From NCBI GenBank assembly GCA_013398615.1, contig VZSR01001479.1:13909064-13973063 (forward strand): a DNA stretch of 64,000 bases, in the 5' to 3' direction. Position numbers and translations under genes: made by a program. This document shows positions 36,441 to 50,458 of this stretch, in pieces; position 1 is the stretch's first letter, and each line of letters starts with the position of its first letter. The stretch is from Brachypodius melanocephalos (taxonomy: Eukaryota; Chordata; Aves; Passeriformes; Pycnonotidae). The notes under the pieces are model-generated. The model did no database searches, was not told where the DNA came from, and saw only the letters and a program-made list of their open reading frames with translations.

Positions 36441-37325
36441 TTAAAAATAATGTTAGCTTAGTAGTCATATTTGGGAGGAAACTTTGTATATGCATTTTTG
36501 TAAGGTTGGGTGAAAGGTTTTAAAATACAAGGTCAGCTAAACTTATTTTAAACAATTCTGAGGAGCAGCCCAGACACTACAACCTAGACAAACCCCTGTA
36601 ATCGCTTTACATGCTCTTTTTCTGCCAGTCCATGCTCATCCTTTTCTGCTTTGCCCATTAGTTGCAAGAGGCCTTGGGAGGGGATAATGTTACCTTCTAG
36701 GATATATCATTTAGCAGAAATGTGGGGTCATGATTCTTTTTTGAAGGGTGTTCACTTTACCACAGCAGTATGGTAACAAAAATAGATGAGGAGCAATTGA
36801 CCTATGTTCATCACAGCCCAGAACAGTGCAAAAACACCAGGAACTTTCCTGTGTTGGTTTTGTTGATAAGTAGATGTATGAGTAAGCAAAATCATACTTT
36901 AAAACACACAAAAACCTTAAACAAACAAACAAAAATTTGTAAGTGATAAGTTTGTAGGGAGTGCTGTCCATTAACGACTGGAGGACAGAGGTAAGTTGTC
37001 TTGCACACAGATTCAAAGCTGATGTTCCTATATTGATTTTAATGGGTAGTTCTTCGAGTGGTGGTCTCTGTTGCTGAAACTATTGAGGATATATGTATCA
37101 TTTAGTTGTATAAATACTGATTCCTCTGTGCTCCTAGCTAGTTACATCACCATCAATTGAATTCCTTCTATGTTTAATATTGAGCTTTACATGTTTCTCT
37201 GAATTGAGACCTACTGTAAATTTTTCAGCAATGTGGAAATTACATGAAGAATTTAGGCTCCTGAGTCAGCAGCCTTTTGAAAGTGTTATCTATCTGTCTT
37301 GTCATGAGTGGTTGTATCTGTTCTC

Positions 37326-37515
37326 ATAAAATCACAGAACCTACTGAGCTGAAAGGGATCCATCAGGACAGCTGAGTCCAGCTCCTGGCCCTGCACAGGC
37401 CACCCAAGAATCACCATGTGCCCGAGAGGCTTGGTGCTGTGACCACTCTCCAGGGAGTGCCCATTGCCCAACCACCCTCTGAGTAAAGAACCCAGCCAAC
37501 ACAGCTTCTAAACTG
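37326..37515 (-). mobile_element. CR1 LINE 3' fragment, 5'-truncated and internally deleted
   Basis: On the plus strand it reads from a cacagaacc start through 'gagtccagctcctggccctg', 'caagaatcaccatgtg', 'ggcttggtgctgtgaccac' and 'gcccaaccaccctctg' to 'gtaaagaacc'. This is the antisense of the typical avian CR1 3' end, so the element is on the minus strand. The segment normally between the 'atgtgcc-gagag' and 'ggcttggtgctg' blocks is missing (a few tens of bases), and there is a smaller loss before 'gcccaacc'. No ORF2 remains. CR1 transposes by reverse transcription and usually leaves such short 3' copies. This element is the main evidence for avian origin. Confidence 0.93.
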
Positions 37516-40500
37516 TGTACCAATGAGTTTGTGAGCACATTGTGAACTGCTTCTGAATGTGTTTGGTCAGAAGTGTCAGTTCTGACCATCAAGCCTTCTC
37601 TTCAGTTTGGTCATGTGTGTTGTTTTGGAAGTGGTATTGTTCAGAGCATTTTTAAACCATGAAAAACTCCCAAAACCTTAATATTTTTCTTTTTGTTTTG
37701 GCTGACATTTCATTGATAAAACTATAGTAAATCACTGGATATTTGAACAAATTTAAAGAAACTGATCTCTAGCCTTGTTTGAATGCACTCTGGACATCAA
37801 ACTGACAATCTTTGACATGTTACATTGGTTTAAAATGTGTGTGCTCTACAGCCAAGCACTGTTTTGCTGTAACAGTATTATTAATACCATGAAGCTTTCA
37901 AAACCCTTAGTGTATTCTAAAGTTTACCCTTTTTAAAAATCAGGTTTAAAATCAGATGTGAAGTTTGAGAATGTAATTTTGTCTTTCAGGCTGTTCCTGG
38001 AAGACTGAGGTTAAAAAAAACTGATCTGACTGAAAGGGAAGGCAGGCAGAGTGAGAGGTGGGGGCACTTCTGGTGAAGCCTTTTCTCCCTACAGCAGTCT
38101 CCTTGCTGGACTGTATGGGCTTCTTCTCTTTGGGACCTGGACATAATTGTGGCAGTGATCAGTAAGACAAATTACAGGCCAAATGTTTTGTAGAACTGCC
38201 AAAAAGTTTGCAGCTTTTCCAGCGACTGTGAATCAAGCCTGCACCCTATTTGTAGAGAAAGCAAAATCTGCTTCCCAGCAGCAGCAGTTCTGCTCTGCAG
38301 AACCCCTCTATTGTGAGATTTATGCACGGTTAATGAACTTTGCAATGCAAAAAATGTGAAGTCTCGGAGACATTTTATGCAGCTATGAAAATGTACTTGA
38401 TGCTGGTGATATCCCAGTGAGACAGGAGCGAAGTGCTGAGACCCTGTCAAGAGCAAGGATGCATACATGCTGGCAGCGTGACAGCTTTGAATGTGGCAGT
38501 TATTAGCTTTTCTTTGATAATATGAGGTTGTGCAGAAACAGAAAGTTCATAGTTTCTTCCTGCAGGAGTTTATGATGTAAAATAAGAAAAACAATCTCAC
38601 TTTTGGAGTGCAATAACCTGTGTATCGAGCTAGATGCAGCCAGCAAAAGCCATGGAAAATGTGTAACAAAATAAAAACCTATACTTTACAGGACAGAATT
38701 ATGCAAAAGAAATAAATTATGTGTTACTGTAACTTTAAAAAATGTATTTGATGGCCCTTGGGGAAGCAATAGTTTTCTAACTGAGGAGTTAAGGGAGAGT
38801 GTTTTTATTCACATGAGTCAGCAGAGAAAGAGGCTGAAGCTTGTGTGCCAGACCAAGGAACATGTAAATATGACAGATGGTCAACAAAGTGAAGCCACTT
38901 TGTAATAGAGCAGTCCGTACAAATAAGGGAGATCTTTTTTGCAGCAGGCTTTATTTAACTAAAAGTTTCAAAATGTCAAAACAGATCAACAAAAAAATAG
39001 CCATCACGGTATTGCTTGGTTTTCCTCAGTGTTTCTGGTAACAGGTGGGGTTGGTGAATTAATTTTCACAGTACACAAGATATTTCTGAACCTGATTACA
39101 TTATTTTCTGAAATTTGCGTGAGCTGTGAGATAATATGTAACAACTTCATTATAATCTTACGTGCTGTGAACTGGTCATGCAGGTTTTTACATGCTTACT
39201 TGTCCTGCATCTACTTGTGATACAGCACGTTATCTCCTCTTTCTTCTGTAATTATTGCCTTTATTTCCATTCACATAATTCCTTCAAACTAATGAGCATG
39301 TCAGTAATGGAAATGATGGGACAAACATTCACTCATAATTTAGGTATAAAATCTTCTTATGAAATGAACAATCTGACCTTTTATATCAGTGGTTCCAGAA
39401 GAGGCCTTTGTCTGCTTTTGATTTACATGTAGTGATACATAGATCTTATCTGTCTCAGGTTATAATGAAACTCATTAGCAAAATAATCTGAGTCTGGAGA
39501 ATCTTGAGTATAGTCATCTTCACAGCATTCCTGAGAGGAAGTGTAATGGATGGAGATTTCTCCATGTTGCCCAGAAGTATGGCAGAAACGTTGTGGTTTT
39601 AATCTCACAATTTTGCAGTGGAAGTATCAGTTTCATTTTTACAATGGGGAGACTGGGGCTGAGATCTAGACTAGTGAAAATAAGGTTTCTGCCTGATACC
39701 TTCTAGAGATACCTCTTTCTGTCCTAAGGCTTCTCCCTCATCTGTCAATCTCTCCTTTTACTTTTGTAAAAGAAGGATTCTCACCATTACATTTCTATTT
39801 ACTTCTTGGAGCTTACCTTTTGTGGGCTAATGGGTTTATGGTTTGATTGGAAGGGGTGGGGTTTTTTCTGTTTCAATTCTCCAACCACTTTATTGTGGGG
39901 ATGCTTTCCTTCAGCTGTAGTAAACAAACAGAAATGCAGGGCCTCTGTTTTTGTTGCCTTCTTGACACTGGAGCTTTTTCTGTAGAGATGTGGATCTATA
40001 AAACCAGGCTTCCAGACTGTCCAAGCAGAGTCAGTAGCTGGAAGCTGAGCTGCTCCTCTGGATGAGGAGTTGGAGGAAGCACCAGTTTTACTGTTTCACT
40101 GAAAAAATGACCACAGAGGGTTATCCTGTGTGTAGGTACTCAGAATGCCTCTGGTATTGAGCCAACCTGTGCATGAATATATATAAGCTGTCAAAGAGCT
40201 GGAAGAGTTGGATGTGCAAATCCCTCTGAAATGCAGAATAGATAATTTTGAAAAGTTCGAAACTTTGAAAGTTGCCATCCTAACTTATAACTTTGTATAT
40301 TTTTATAGCCCCATAACTGCAGTTAATATGGTAGAAGACAATAGCAGACAAAATGTGAAGTCAAAGCGTTTGTTGTTTGATTGTTCACACACTAAATTTG
40401 GAGGAAAGGGGACTTCCATTTGACTCAATCATTTGAAGGAAACAGAACATTTAATTTTACATTTTTTAGGGTCTTGTCTGTGTTACTGAGAGTGGAAAGG

Positions 40501-43500
40501 CTTAGGATCCTCCAGCTGGAGTGGTGTGAAGAGGGAGTAAGTACAGCTGGTGTGTGCTGTGGAGCAGCTGTGCAGTGCAGCAAAGCCTGATAGCCCAACA
40601 CCTGAGTGTGTTTATAAAACAGATGCAGTGAGATTATACTGGTGTTGCTTGCCTGGCAGACTGGTAGGCTGTGGTTTACACAAGGCTGTCCCTGGTTTTG
40701 AGAAAGCCACAGATTCACTACACCGGATGTGCTGACATGGCTTGGGGTTAACATGTTGTGCTTCAGGACTGACTCCAGTTGGGAAAAACTTGGAGCAGAT
40801 TACAGCAACTGAGGCTTCATGAATTTTAGAAAGAGTGATTCTGGGGAAATTATAGTGGGGTATTCATTTAGCTACTCATTATTGCTTTGCAAAGTTATTC
40901 ATTATTGTGTTTGGAGCTCAAATGAAGTGGGAGAAGGACACAACCTACCCATGACCATCTTTTCACAGTGAAGAAGGGGCATTCTCTTTGGTTTCCTAAT
41001 ACTGTGTATAGTATTGCCCTCCCTGATCACTATAAATTTAACATCTAGACCTGTAAGTGTAGTAAAGCTTTTTACTTACGTTTCTTTCATCCAAAAGGTA
41101 TTGTGTAGATGCTAAAGAGAAAGTGTTGAAATGTGGATTGCTAAGGTCCATCATACTAAAACTACTCAGTGATGGTAATATCAATTATGTGATATTACAT
41201 GAAGCTGAAGGCACTGGCGTGCAAAGGTGGTGAATTTAAGGCTTCAGTTGCTTACAGCTTTCATCTGTTTAGGAGAATGTATTGTTACTTACAACTTACA
41301 CCTTTCTGTATGGCTATCCAAAATGTAATATTGACTTTGCAGTACACTGCTCGGTGATCTACAGGAAGAAACCAGAGCCCTTAAAGTATTTTGATGGATT
41401 TGCTTCATCTTTCAAATGTATGTGGCTCATGAACACCAATTAGAATAGCAGCTTAGGGGAACGTGTTAATAGCTTTATTTCATACTAGAGGCTTAAAATA
41501 CTGTGACACCCTTTACCTTAGAGAAGCTACGATTTTCTTTCTTTAGGCAAATATGAAAAGACATGGTGCCTAAATACAGCAAACTCTCTTCAAATTCTCC
41601 TGGTCACAGATTTGTCTTAGATGTTAGATGTTCATCTCAAGGCTGCAGAAGAGCAGAAAAGAGAGTGTATGGGAGGGGTACTCAGCTGTCCTGAAAGTAT
41701 CCCTGCTTACAAACCAGATTCCTGGTCAGAGCTGTAATCAAAGAACTCAGCTAGGTAATTCCTTTGTGTCTCAAAATGCATCTGCCCTGAAGCTCAGAGC
41801 TCGTGTCCTAGGGGTTGCATTTTGAAACCCACAGGCTCAGTCTTCTTTTCTTTTAAGCCTGTTGTTCTAAGGGATACTACTTTTCCAGTTCCACTTCCCC
41901 CTTGTACCTTCTTCTCCCAGTGGAACTTGTAATCTCTGATTCATTGGTTGCTGTTAGCAGCTCCTCAGTTGAGAAGTACTTCTGCTCTTAGCAGAATCAA
42001 AAAATTGTGGTGAAAGGCTGCATTTACCAAATCTCCTAGCTTGACTTAAAAAAAAAAAAGTTTTTGGCTCAGAATAACTGGCATAAACGGGAGTGCAAAG
42101 GGATGAAATAATTTATCTTCATTTATTTGGATGTATATGTCCAACTCGTTCAGTATTTTTTTTTACTGTTAGGAATCTAAGAAAGAAGATGCTGTTCACC
42201 AACACTAGTGTATTCTCTTGTTCCCTTTTTTTCTCCTGCCAAAAATGAGTCTAGTAGCAGCTTTAGTTACAGTTAACATATTTAATAATTGGAAAGCTTA
42301 ATTTGAAGACCTACTTTGTTACACTGTGTTTCCCAGTGGCTCCATCCACTTGTGAGACAGGTATAATGGATAAAACACATTAAGGCAGTGAATATGTGTT
42401 ATAGGAAGAGGTTAAGTTGGTTGGAAGTTGTTGGGCAGCCTCCCTTTTAGGGTTGTTTGAAACATAATTGTGTGACAGCAGATACAGGAACAAAATATGT
42501 TACTGAGAAAGAACAAAAGCAAATTCGGTCAGGTATTTCAAGGCCAAGGAAACTCAGTTGAGTTATTACTGGCTCCTATTAATATGCCTGAAAAAAATAA
42601 TGTTCTTTGCTTCAGCTGGGTGGCCCTCAGAAAGGGGAGAGATTCTTTCCTGCCTTTTGAAATCATCAAAGAGTATGAGAGTAATCATTTCCAAAGTTAT
42701 CTCTATGTTGGAAAACCTCACTGTTCAGGATAAGCCAGGGTAAACAAAGGAGAAATAGGAAGTGACTCTTAAAAAGTATGGATTTGAACCTGTGAGGTGC
42801 TGAGTGTCTTCAGTGAAATGCTGAGCTTGCTTGATTTTCAGTAAGTTTATGGCTCTTGGCTCCTAACAGGATCAGGTCCTAAGATTAGATCTACCCTCTG
42901 AAGTAAAATTAGGTTACTGCTGTCAGCTTTTTTTTGACTGCCAATATTGCTTGCAGTGCTTATCATCAGTGCTCTGTATGTACGCAGACATGTACAGCAC
43001 TTGAGTAAAGATAGAAGCTGATCTGCAGGGACTTTCACATTTCCATTGTTTGTCTGCTGTACTAATTAGAACTCTGATATGAAAATGAGACATCAAGAGG
43101 ATGAGGCAAGATACCAGATGCTTACTGACAAAAGGAAGATCCTTCTTCAGTTTTACTGTCATGCTTAGGAGCATTTTTATGTGTTTTTTCTCTTATGTAG
43201 AGTAAAATAATGCCAAATTTGTGTGGTACTTTTCATCAGTAGATTCCTAAGTGGATATCAATTTGATGACTGTACTGAATATGCAATCAGGACGTTTTTG
43301 TAAAGAAGCCTGTACTGGTGTAGTTCTTCACTCTCACATGAATTGCAAAGCCCTTCACATTTAGCTTTTTTGACTTTCATTGGAGTCATTCATGTTGTAT
43401 GGGCATCTCAATACACCATGTTGTGCATGGAGATTGAGAGGTTGTAAAGGATGTTTGGACTAGATCCCTCCTCTCCCACTAGTACATACTTTACTGTCCC

Positions 43501-45127
43501 TGTGAGGTTAATTTGCTACCAATGACTGCAGTCATTGTTGGCATTATTTGAACTAAGGGTGGGTATAATGAGACTCTACTGCTAGTCATGTTTAAGGGGA
43601 AAACAGTTTCTTCACAGTAGTTTTTAGGAGTTATACAAGGAAATCTATATGCCTTAAACATGGACTGAGAAATGTACATACAGTAGTCAGACTGATTCAG
43701 TCCTCTCATAATTTGTTGCTCCTAGGATTAGAAAATGGCTAAAATTTTTGCAATCTGGTTATTGTAGAGATGTAGCATGTAGAAATAAAAATCTTGCTTG
43801 AAATAATACTGATGTTTTTAACAGCATGCCAGGTATGAGGGATGGTTTAGGTTCTTTTATTTTCCGAAATTCTAAATCTGTGCTTGTATAGAAGGCTTGG
43901 ACCACCTTGATTCAAAGGGATATTGATTATATTGTATCTTTCCCAGGGTTTGTTTGTTACTCTGTTTTCTGTGTCTGGACTAGAACTTGGGTGTTCATTG
44001 ACCCTGCCAGCATATGGGTTATAAACAAATTGGAGGCAAAGGGGAGGAAAAAGAAACAGTGTTTAATTCTACCAAGGCTCCTGCCTCAGGCTTCGGTGCT
44101 CAAAGTTTCATCGAACAGGTTCTTCTACCTCTGTTTCCTCATTCCTCCTGAGGAGAGTCAAGCTGACCACGCTTAATTAATCACGAGGCTTCAGAGCCTT
44201 CCTTGTGCTGCAGAGAAACACTGCCTCCCTTCCCCAGGACCAGCAGTGCCCAGGAAACAGCCAGAGTACAGATCTTGAGCTAGGATCCTTTGGGGTGGGG
44301 GATTGTTTAACGGGGAAAATTTATTTTCACTTGGTGCATGGTGGCACCTTCTGGGAGGCCACAGGGAGATGAACCCAAATTCAGTCAGCAAGAAAAGTTA
44401 CTCCTGCCTAGGGAGAGGCAATCTCCTGTCAAGCCTGGGGAGCCTTGTCTCCCATCCTTCAATGATGCAAATCACCTGGGAAGTTATGCAAGGGGAAAGC
44501 CTGGGAAATACAGCATATTCTTTAATATACAGTAATCTTTGGAGGATAATATTACATAATCATGACATCACCATCTGGGATAAGACAGTATTTTGTAGCC
44601 AGTGTTTTTCCACTTACCTAAAGGGTGATCTTAATACCGCAAAGCAATGTTAAAAAGGGAGCTATGCTGGTAGTTGCATATTTAACCTCTTTCAGGTTAT
44701 AGACTTCATGTTACATTTTCTTGATCCCAAGTATGTGCTGTACAGGACTTCCCTAAAGACTACTGATAAGGGTAACTTCCTCTGAAACATTTGGAGACTG
44801 TGCTTTGAATCTCTTGGTTCTCAGAGTAAAAATAAATGTGCTTCAGACTGCCTACTGAGAACAGACCAGACAAAACCTTCCTCTTCACTGTACAGATCAT
44901 GTATCAATTTGTTGAATATTAGTAATTAATTTTGAAGCAGAAGATAAAACCACCTTTCCTGCAGCAGGTCTGTATGGATCAAAAGCTGGGAAAGAGCTGC
45001 TTTGTTTGAGTAACTGTGTGATATTTTTGACTTGCAGACTCAGCTTCAAAAGGGCAGTCCAGATACCTGTAGAGCTTTAAAAGTACCTTGTGCTGGCTTT
45101 GAACATTAGGGCTAAATGTTCCTATTG

Positions 45128-45172
45128 TCCCTCTCCCCTCCACTCCCCCTGCTTCCTCCCCTTCCCCCCACC
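45128..45172. repeat. Polypyrimidine tract
   Basis: About 45 bases almost entirely C and T, with three purine interruptions. It is a homopurine/homopyrimidine stretch able to form triplex DNA; no splice exon follows. Confidence 0.8.
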
Positions 45173-47340
45173 GTGTTTTAAAGAACTAAGAGAGCCAGGT
45201 GAATATCTTCCTTTTCCATAGCATCTATGGAATAGAAGATGGATGAGAAGGTACACTGTCTGTGACTCCTATTCCTGTTTTAGTTCATGAAGAGGACTAC
45301 TAAATAGTGATAAGTTGGTTAGTTTGGATTGGGTCACTCTCTTGGCTGTGAAACCCCTCCCTGTGAGTCAGGTCATTTGAAAACCTGGTAGGAAAGACTT
45401 GCATGGCAGAAAATGTCCTTCAATGTAATGTGGAGCACAAGGATGGACTGTTTGGAGAGTTTTTGAAACCCGTGTGCTTATCTGGAGATCTCCCTGGGAA
45501 CTGAGTGCTTCTTCTCTTAAATGAGGATGGGAAAGCTCAGTTCCTCACCCCCTTGTTTTCTGCTGGGGAGTGTGAATCAGAGCTGTCTGGGCTGCTGGTC
45601 CTGCTAGGTAGTATTGCCTGAGTAGAGAGAGGAGGGAGAGAAAAACTGGGATCATAATTGCATAAAACCCCAAATGATGTCTGAAATGCTTCAATATTAC
45701 TCCAGAAAAGTTTGTGTCACTGCTAAATGAGGCTTGATATTGTTGTCAAGATGCTTGTGATAAGCTTATCATCACAGACCATGCACTGGGGTCTTATGAC
45801 CCAATCTGTGTGTAGTGTGGTCCCATAACCTGAAGACAAAAGTATGCTCACAAGATGTACTGAAAGGTTATTAGGTTATATCAAACTTATTCCACACTGG
45901 AGGGTCTATAAAATTTGCTTATATAGAGAACTGTATCTTTGACACCAAGACATTATTACATTAATCATGAAATTGTGTAGGCTCTTCTGATACCTCCAGT
46001 CCCAACTGATACCTCATCCTCAGGTGATGATGGATCCAAACATGGGCCAAAGAGATGCTGAGGGGGACTGGGTCACTGCTGTGTCCCTGCTGCTCTGGTC
46101 TCTCAGGAGCTGCCCACTAGGAGGTTTCTTGCACCTTGGCTCAGTGCTTTTTGTGGGGGTTACTGGAAGATTTCCTCACACTCTGCAGACCTCTGACAGG
46201 AGTACGGCAGTTCCTGTTTTCCATCTGAGGCTGCCAGAGGTAGCAGTTATGAGTACAGTATGGATAGAAGGCTATTTTTTTTCCCAGCTGGTGTGTGTGA
46301 TCATCGACTGCTTTGATTAACCAGTTCTGGGGCTTAAAGTGAGACATTGTTTTTTTCCATTCTTTGTAGTGTTTTTGGCAAGGGGTGGAGAAAATATAGT
46401 CATAGCTCTCTTTTCTGTCTGAGTTTGTTTTGTTTTCTGCTCTTTGTGTTCAAGCACAAAATGAAATGGTTTGCAAATACAATAAATATTAAAACTAAAA
46501 AGTAGTTTATATTCCCTCCTCACACAAGTGTGTCTGAAGATAAATAGGAACAGATCATATTGGGAAAATATTGCTTTCCCCTCGCTCCTTAAAATAAAGC
46601 AATTCCTCTGTTATTGAAGTTTTCTGCAAGTAAACCACAAGCAGACATACTAAGTGCAGCCAGCTACAGGATGATAGCCTTGTTTTTGTTGTTGTTGGGC
46701 TTTGGGGGTTTTTAACTGCAGATTTAGCCCTTACAAATTGAACCACTGAAAACACATCAGTGTTATTTTGAAAATGCACAGCAGATTCAGCTCAGACCAG
46801 GAAGTGAGGTGCTGTCCTTTTAAAGCCTGATATACTGAAAAGGGTATTTCTGACGCATGACCTTCAGGGAACAGGAATTCCTCTACTCAAAATCTCATCC
46901 TTACCATGAACTTCACTGCCACAATTCATCCTCTCACAGCTGTGTGCAAAGTGACATATTGTGGAAAAAAAAAAGCCCCAGCTCTGAGAGATTTTCTCAT
47001 ATTTTCTAAAATAAAATAGCAAAGACTTGCAAAATATAGAGCATGACTTTTTGTTGAAATGTTTTGTGTGCAAAGAAATGTGATTTTAACTTGCAAGAGG
47101 GCTTTTTTTTTTAGTAGAGTTCATTAGCTGTTAACTAAGTAACTGATAAGATTGTTAAAATCTCTTTAACTATCAAATCATTAAGTATCACAATAGAAGC
47201 CACTGGGACCTAGGTTCTTGAAAATCTGGTTTGAATTTTGAGTGGTGAATATTTGAAACTCCACAGTGAAAAAATCTGGCTCTGCATGCACTTTTTGTAT
47301 ATGTTTGCTTTCATTTTTTTTTTTTCCCACTTTCTTTTGT

Positions 47341-47800
47341 GTGCTCGCTCTCCCTCTCTCTGCCTTCGATTTCAAGGCAGTGCAAGAACACCTCGGAAGC
47401 GGCTGGTTTGAGAGCCGGGCAGAAGTGGTTTGTGAGCGTGGCAGGGGTGATGCCGTGCTCAGCCGTGGGGGAGTGAATGAGCAGTAACAATTCCGTGCCG
47501 ATCCTGAGCATGACTGCAGTTAAATGCGTGCAGAAATACAGCCTTTTTGCCAGAGACGCAGACTGTGGAAGGCATTGAATTGGAGCCTCTTTGGAGCAGG
47601 AGAGGGAAGGATCTGGCAGGCGTCTTTTTTAGGGCTCTGCACTTGGAGGATTTGCCAGTTCCTGCTGTTTGACAGCCCAGATTCGCGAACCTCCGGGACA
47701 TACGGCAGGGCCTACTTTTTTCTTCTAGTTCTTTGTGGAAGTGGGTGTTGGCTAGAGCTAGATAAGGATGAAAACGGGATGTGGTGCCGAGATTGCTCTG
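47341..47800 (+). promoter_or_regulatory. Isolated CpG-rich patch in PRKCE intron 1 (possible alternative promoter or enhancer)
   Basis: Nineteen CpG dinucleotides in 460 bases, including the palindrome TTCGCGAA (47682-47689), within an intron that is otherwise nearly CpG-free. It is preceded by a pyrimidine-rich tract ending TTTCAAG (a possible acceptor-like or initiator context). A plus-strand ATG-started frame of 108 codons (47524-47850, starting MRAEIQPFCQRRRLWKALNW) spans it; it ends in TAA and has no PKC similarity. Preserved CpGs imply an unmethylated element in the germline, so an intragenic promoter, alternative first exon or enhancer is the leading inference. A young repeat insertion is the alternative, but no repeat ends were recognised. 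Confidence 0.4.
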
Positions 47801-49932
47801 TTTTTGCTTTTGCTTTTGTTATGTTTGCTGGATTATTTAATTTAACCTAAGGCAACTTATTTCTAGTGTTTAGTTTTAAAAGCATGCCAATGACAGAGAG
47901 ATCACTGAGCAACATTCCATTGTTTGAGCAACAAAATGAATAAGTAATAGTTTTGTAACTCAAATTCACTATAAAAATATTGCAGCTGCAAATTATCTAA
48001 AACATGTATTATTTTTATCTATAGCCTGTGCTAAATATATAACAGTTTTTCCTCTAAGGAAGATGATTTCCCAAAAACAAGTGAATGCAGTGGATTCAGA
48101 TAACTGATAAGCCCTAATGAGTGAAAAATCCTGTGGGATTTTCAGGTGGATTCGGAGAAGGGAGTATGGCATAAGTGCCATATTAGAGGCTGACACTTGC
48201 ATGCAGTAACAGTGCACATCCATCAATAGAGATCTTTCATCATAAGCCAATTTTTACCTTCATTCATAGACTGGAGATGAAATAGAAATCAAAGAAGGGG
48301 CTTGGACAATCATATACCTGGAGAGACAGTACTATGATCTGTGTGAGGGCATGTGTATATGCTAGTGCCCAATAGTATTTTTTTTTAGTTGCTAAAAAGA
48401 ATTGCTCATATTTGAGTTCAATATTATGTCATTGTAGTTAATAAGCTTCTGACAGCTAGTTTTACCCAAAATGTTTTTAAAAGGAATTAAAAGCTGTTCA
48501 GCTGGGAGACAGAGCTAGATAGTATTTTAAAATGTTGGAAAAATAAAGTTTATGATGCGTCAATACCAAAATTTATGAACAGATATAAACCTTACTTTAA
48601 AAAGTCTATGTAATATGACTTTGCAGAAAATGTTCTAGCTTAATTATAGTAATGTGCTTCGAATTTTCCAATGGGGTCATTTATTTTGAGTATATGCCTC
48701 GTCTCCTATTACTGTAACTACGAATAAGCCTTTTGTTGGGTATGTGTTGTCTAAACGTTGCACATAACTTCCCTGGAATTTGTAAAGCTATTCTGTTTGA
48801 CATTAGTTGGCATACCTTGTTTGCAACCTTTGTAATCCAAAAATAAAATATTTATGTGTCTCTAGTAGCAAAGTACAAAGTGCCATATTAAGAACATCCA
48901 TATACGGGCCTGGCTCTCTAAGATGCTGACTGTTCAAATCCCCCTAGCTCAGCAGTTGTGTTTACATGTGTCTTAAAACCTGGTGGGACTGCTCTGAAGC
49001 TACAGCTTTGAAACCAGAGTCTCCATCTGGCTTGGCTGTACAAGGCAGGCAGAGACTAAACTTGGTGCAGATGCCCTTGCAGCTGAGGCACTGCTGCTGT
49101 GAGCAGATATGGACAGAAGTGTTGGTCTGGCCAGTGGGAAGAATGGCTGCCACTTAATCACCAAAGTGAGTGGAGCTGTTGGAAGGAAGCTGGAGCTTTA
49201 AGAAAAAATTGTATTTTCCGTTTCTCAGAAAGGACACTACCTTCTGGCCATGCCCAGGACCTTGGCATGCTGGAAGAGGAGGCACTGGCCAGGCACCCAG
49301 AGGTTTACTCACAGCAGGAGAGTGTGATCTTCCAGATTCCTGTCTGTAGGAGAGCTGTACTGACTGACAGGCACCCAAGTTACAAATATTGCATTTTCTC
49401 TGTGTTTTATTTGCTTGATTTTGATGTCCAGTTGAATACTTTGTTTTATGCCTAGCTGAGGATTATATTTTTTTCTACGAGTCTTTTTTTTGTTGTGGGA
49501 GAAGAAAGGGAAAGAGGTATGGGGATGACTGGTGGGTTTTCAACCTGTCTAAGGCTTCTGTGATATGTTGAGGATTTTCTTCCAAGAAGAATACTGTGCC
49601 AGCCATATGGTCTGTCAAATAGTATTGTATTCGTTAGTGCAGTGAGATTTGTTTGCATATATCTTTTCCCATCCTACCTCCTTTTTTTTCTCAGATTTAA
49701 ATAATTTCATTGTGGGATAACAGTAATAAAAAATCCTCAAAAAATTACACCAACTTCATGCCTCAGGGTTAGCAAATCAGAGGGAGCAGGGGAATCTATA
49801 ATGCCTCTCAGTGCTATTCATCCATAGCCAGAGGTTTAGGAGGAATAAAGCATAGCTGGATTGGAGTTAGTTGTGCCCTTTCATCTTGCTTTATAATTTT
49901 TAGCATGGAAAGGCTGAATACACATAGAAGAG

Positions 49933-50458
49933 TGTAGGAGAAGGGAATACAGGTGACCTTGCCCCTGATAAGTAACAGCTATGTTAATTACCCAATACAG
50001 CCTTTCCTCTGATAAGGCATAGCTGTATCCAATAAAGATGAGTGTGATAAAAGGGAGTGGGTTAGCTGATGAGGGGAGAATCGTGAAGGAGGAGGAGCAG
50101 CCTTGAGGCAGAAGGACTGCGAGAGCCGTGAAGAAGGATCCTGGGGAGAGACAGTCACTGCTGTGAGGTCAGTCTGGGTCTGCAGTTAGGGGCTGTTGTT
50201 GGAACCTGCAGTCACAGTCTAGCTGGGTAAAAGCCTGCATTCAGAGTCTGCAAATCAATATCTGCAGTCAGAGTTCAGCAGGCAATAACCTCCAGTCAGA
50301 GGCTGCCTGGGAAACCTACAGTAGGAGCTGCTGCAGCCAGCCAGTCAGTGAATGGTTGGAGTCAGGATGGCTGAGCTGTAAAGAGGAATAAACCAGGACC
50401 CTTTTCATGCTGTGATAAACAAGAAGTCTGTGTCTCAGCTCATTTATACCCTCTAACA
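49933..50458 (+). mobile_element. Solo LTR of an endogenous retrovirus
   Basis: A 526-bp unit begins TG (tgtaggagaagg) and ends CA (ctctaaca). It is flanked by a short direct target duplication, agag (49929-49932 and 50459-50462; aagag if counted as five). Near the 3' end is AATAAA (50387-50392), followed after about 15 bases by a T-rich and TG-containing segment, the usual R/U5 arrangement. There are no internal genes, primer-binding site or second LTR, so it is a solo LTR left by recombination. Its middle (about 50168-50340) is built from degenerate units containing 'ctgcagtcagag'. It is in sense with PRKCE and could supply a poly(A) site or promoter within the intron. The 4- or 5-bp duplication fits class I or ERVL-type elements. 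Confidence 0.8.
50387..50392 (+). terminator. LTR poly(A) signal
   Basis: AATAAA inside the solo LTR, in the same orientation as PRKCE. It could cause premature intronic polyadenylation. Confidence 0.6.

Noticed and set aside
43425..43480. ggtttggactagatccctcc-like segment as a CR1 remnant
   Set aside because: Only a dozen or so bases resemble CR1 and the neighbouring consensus is absent.
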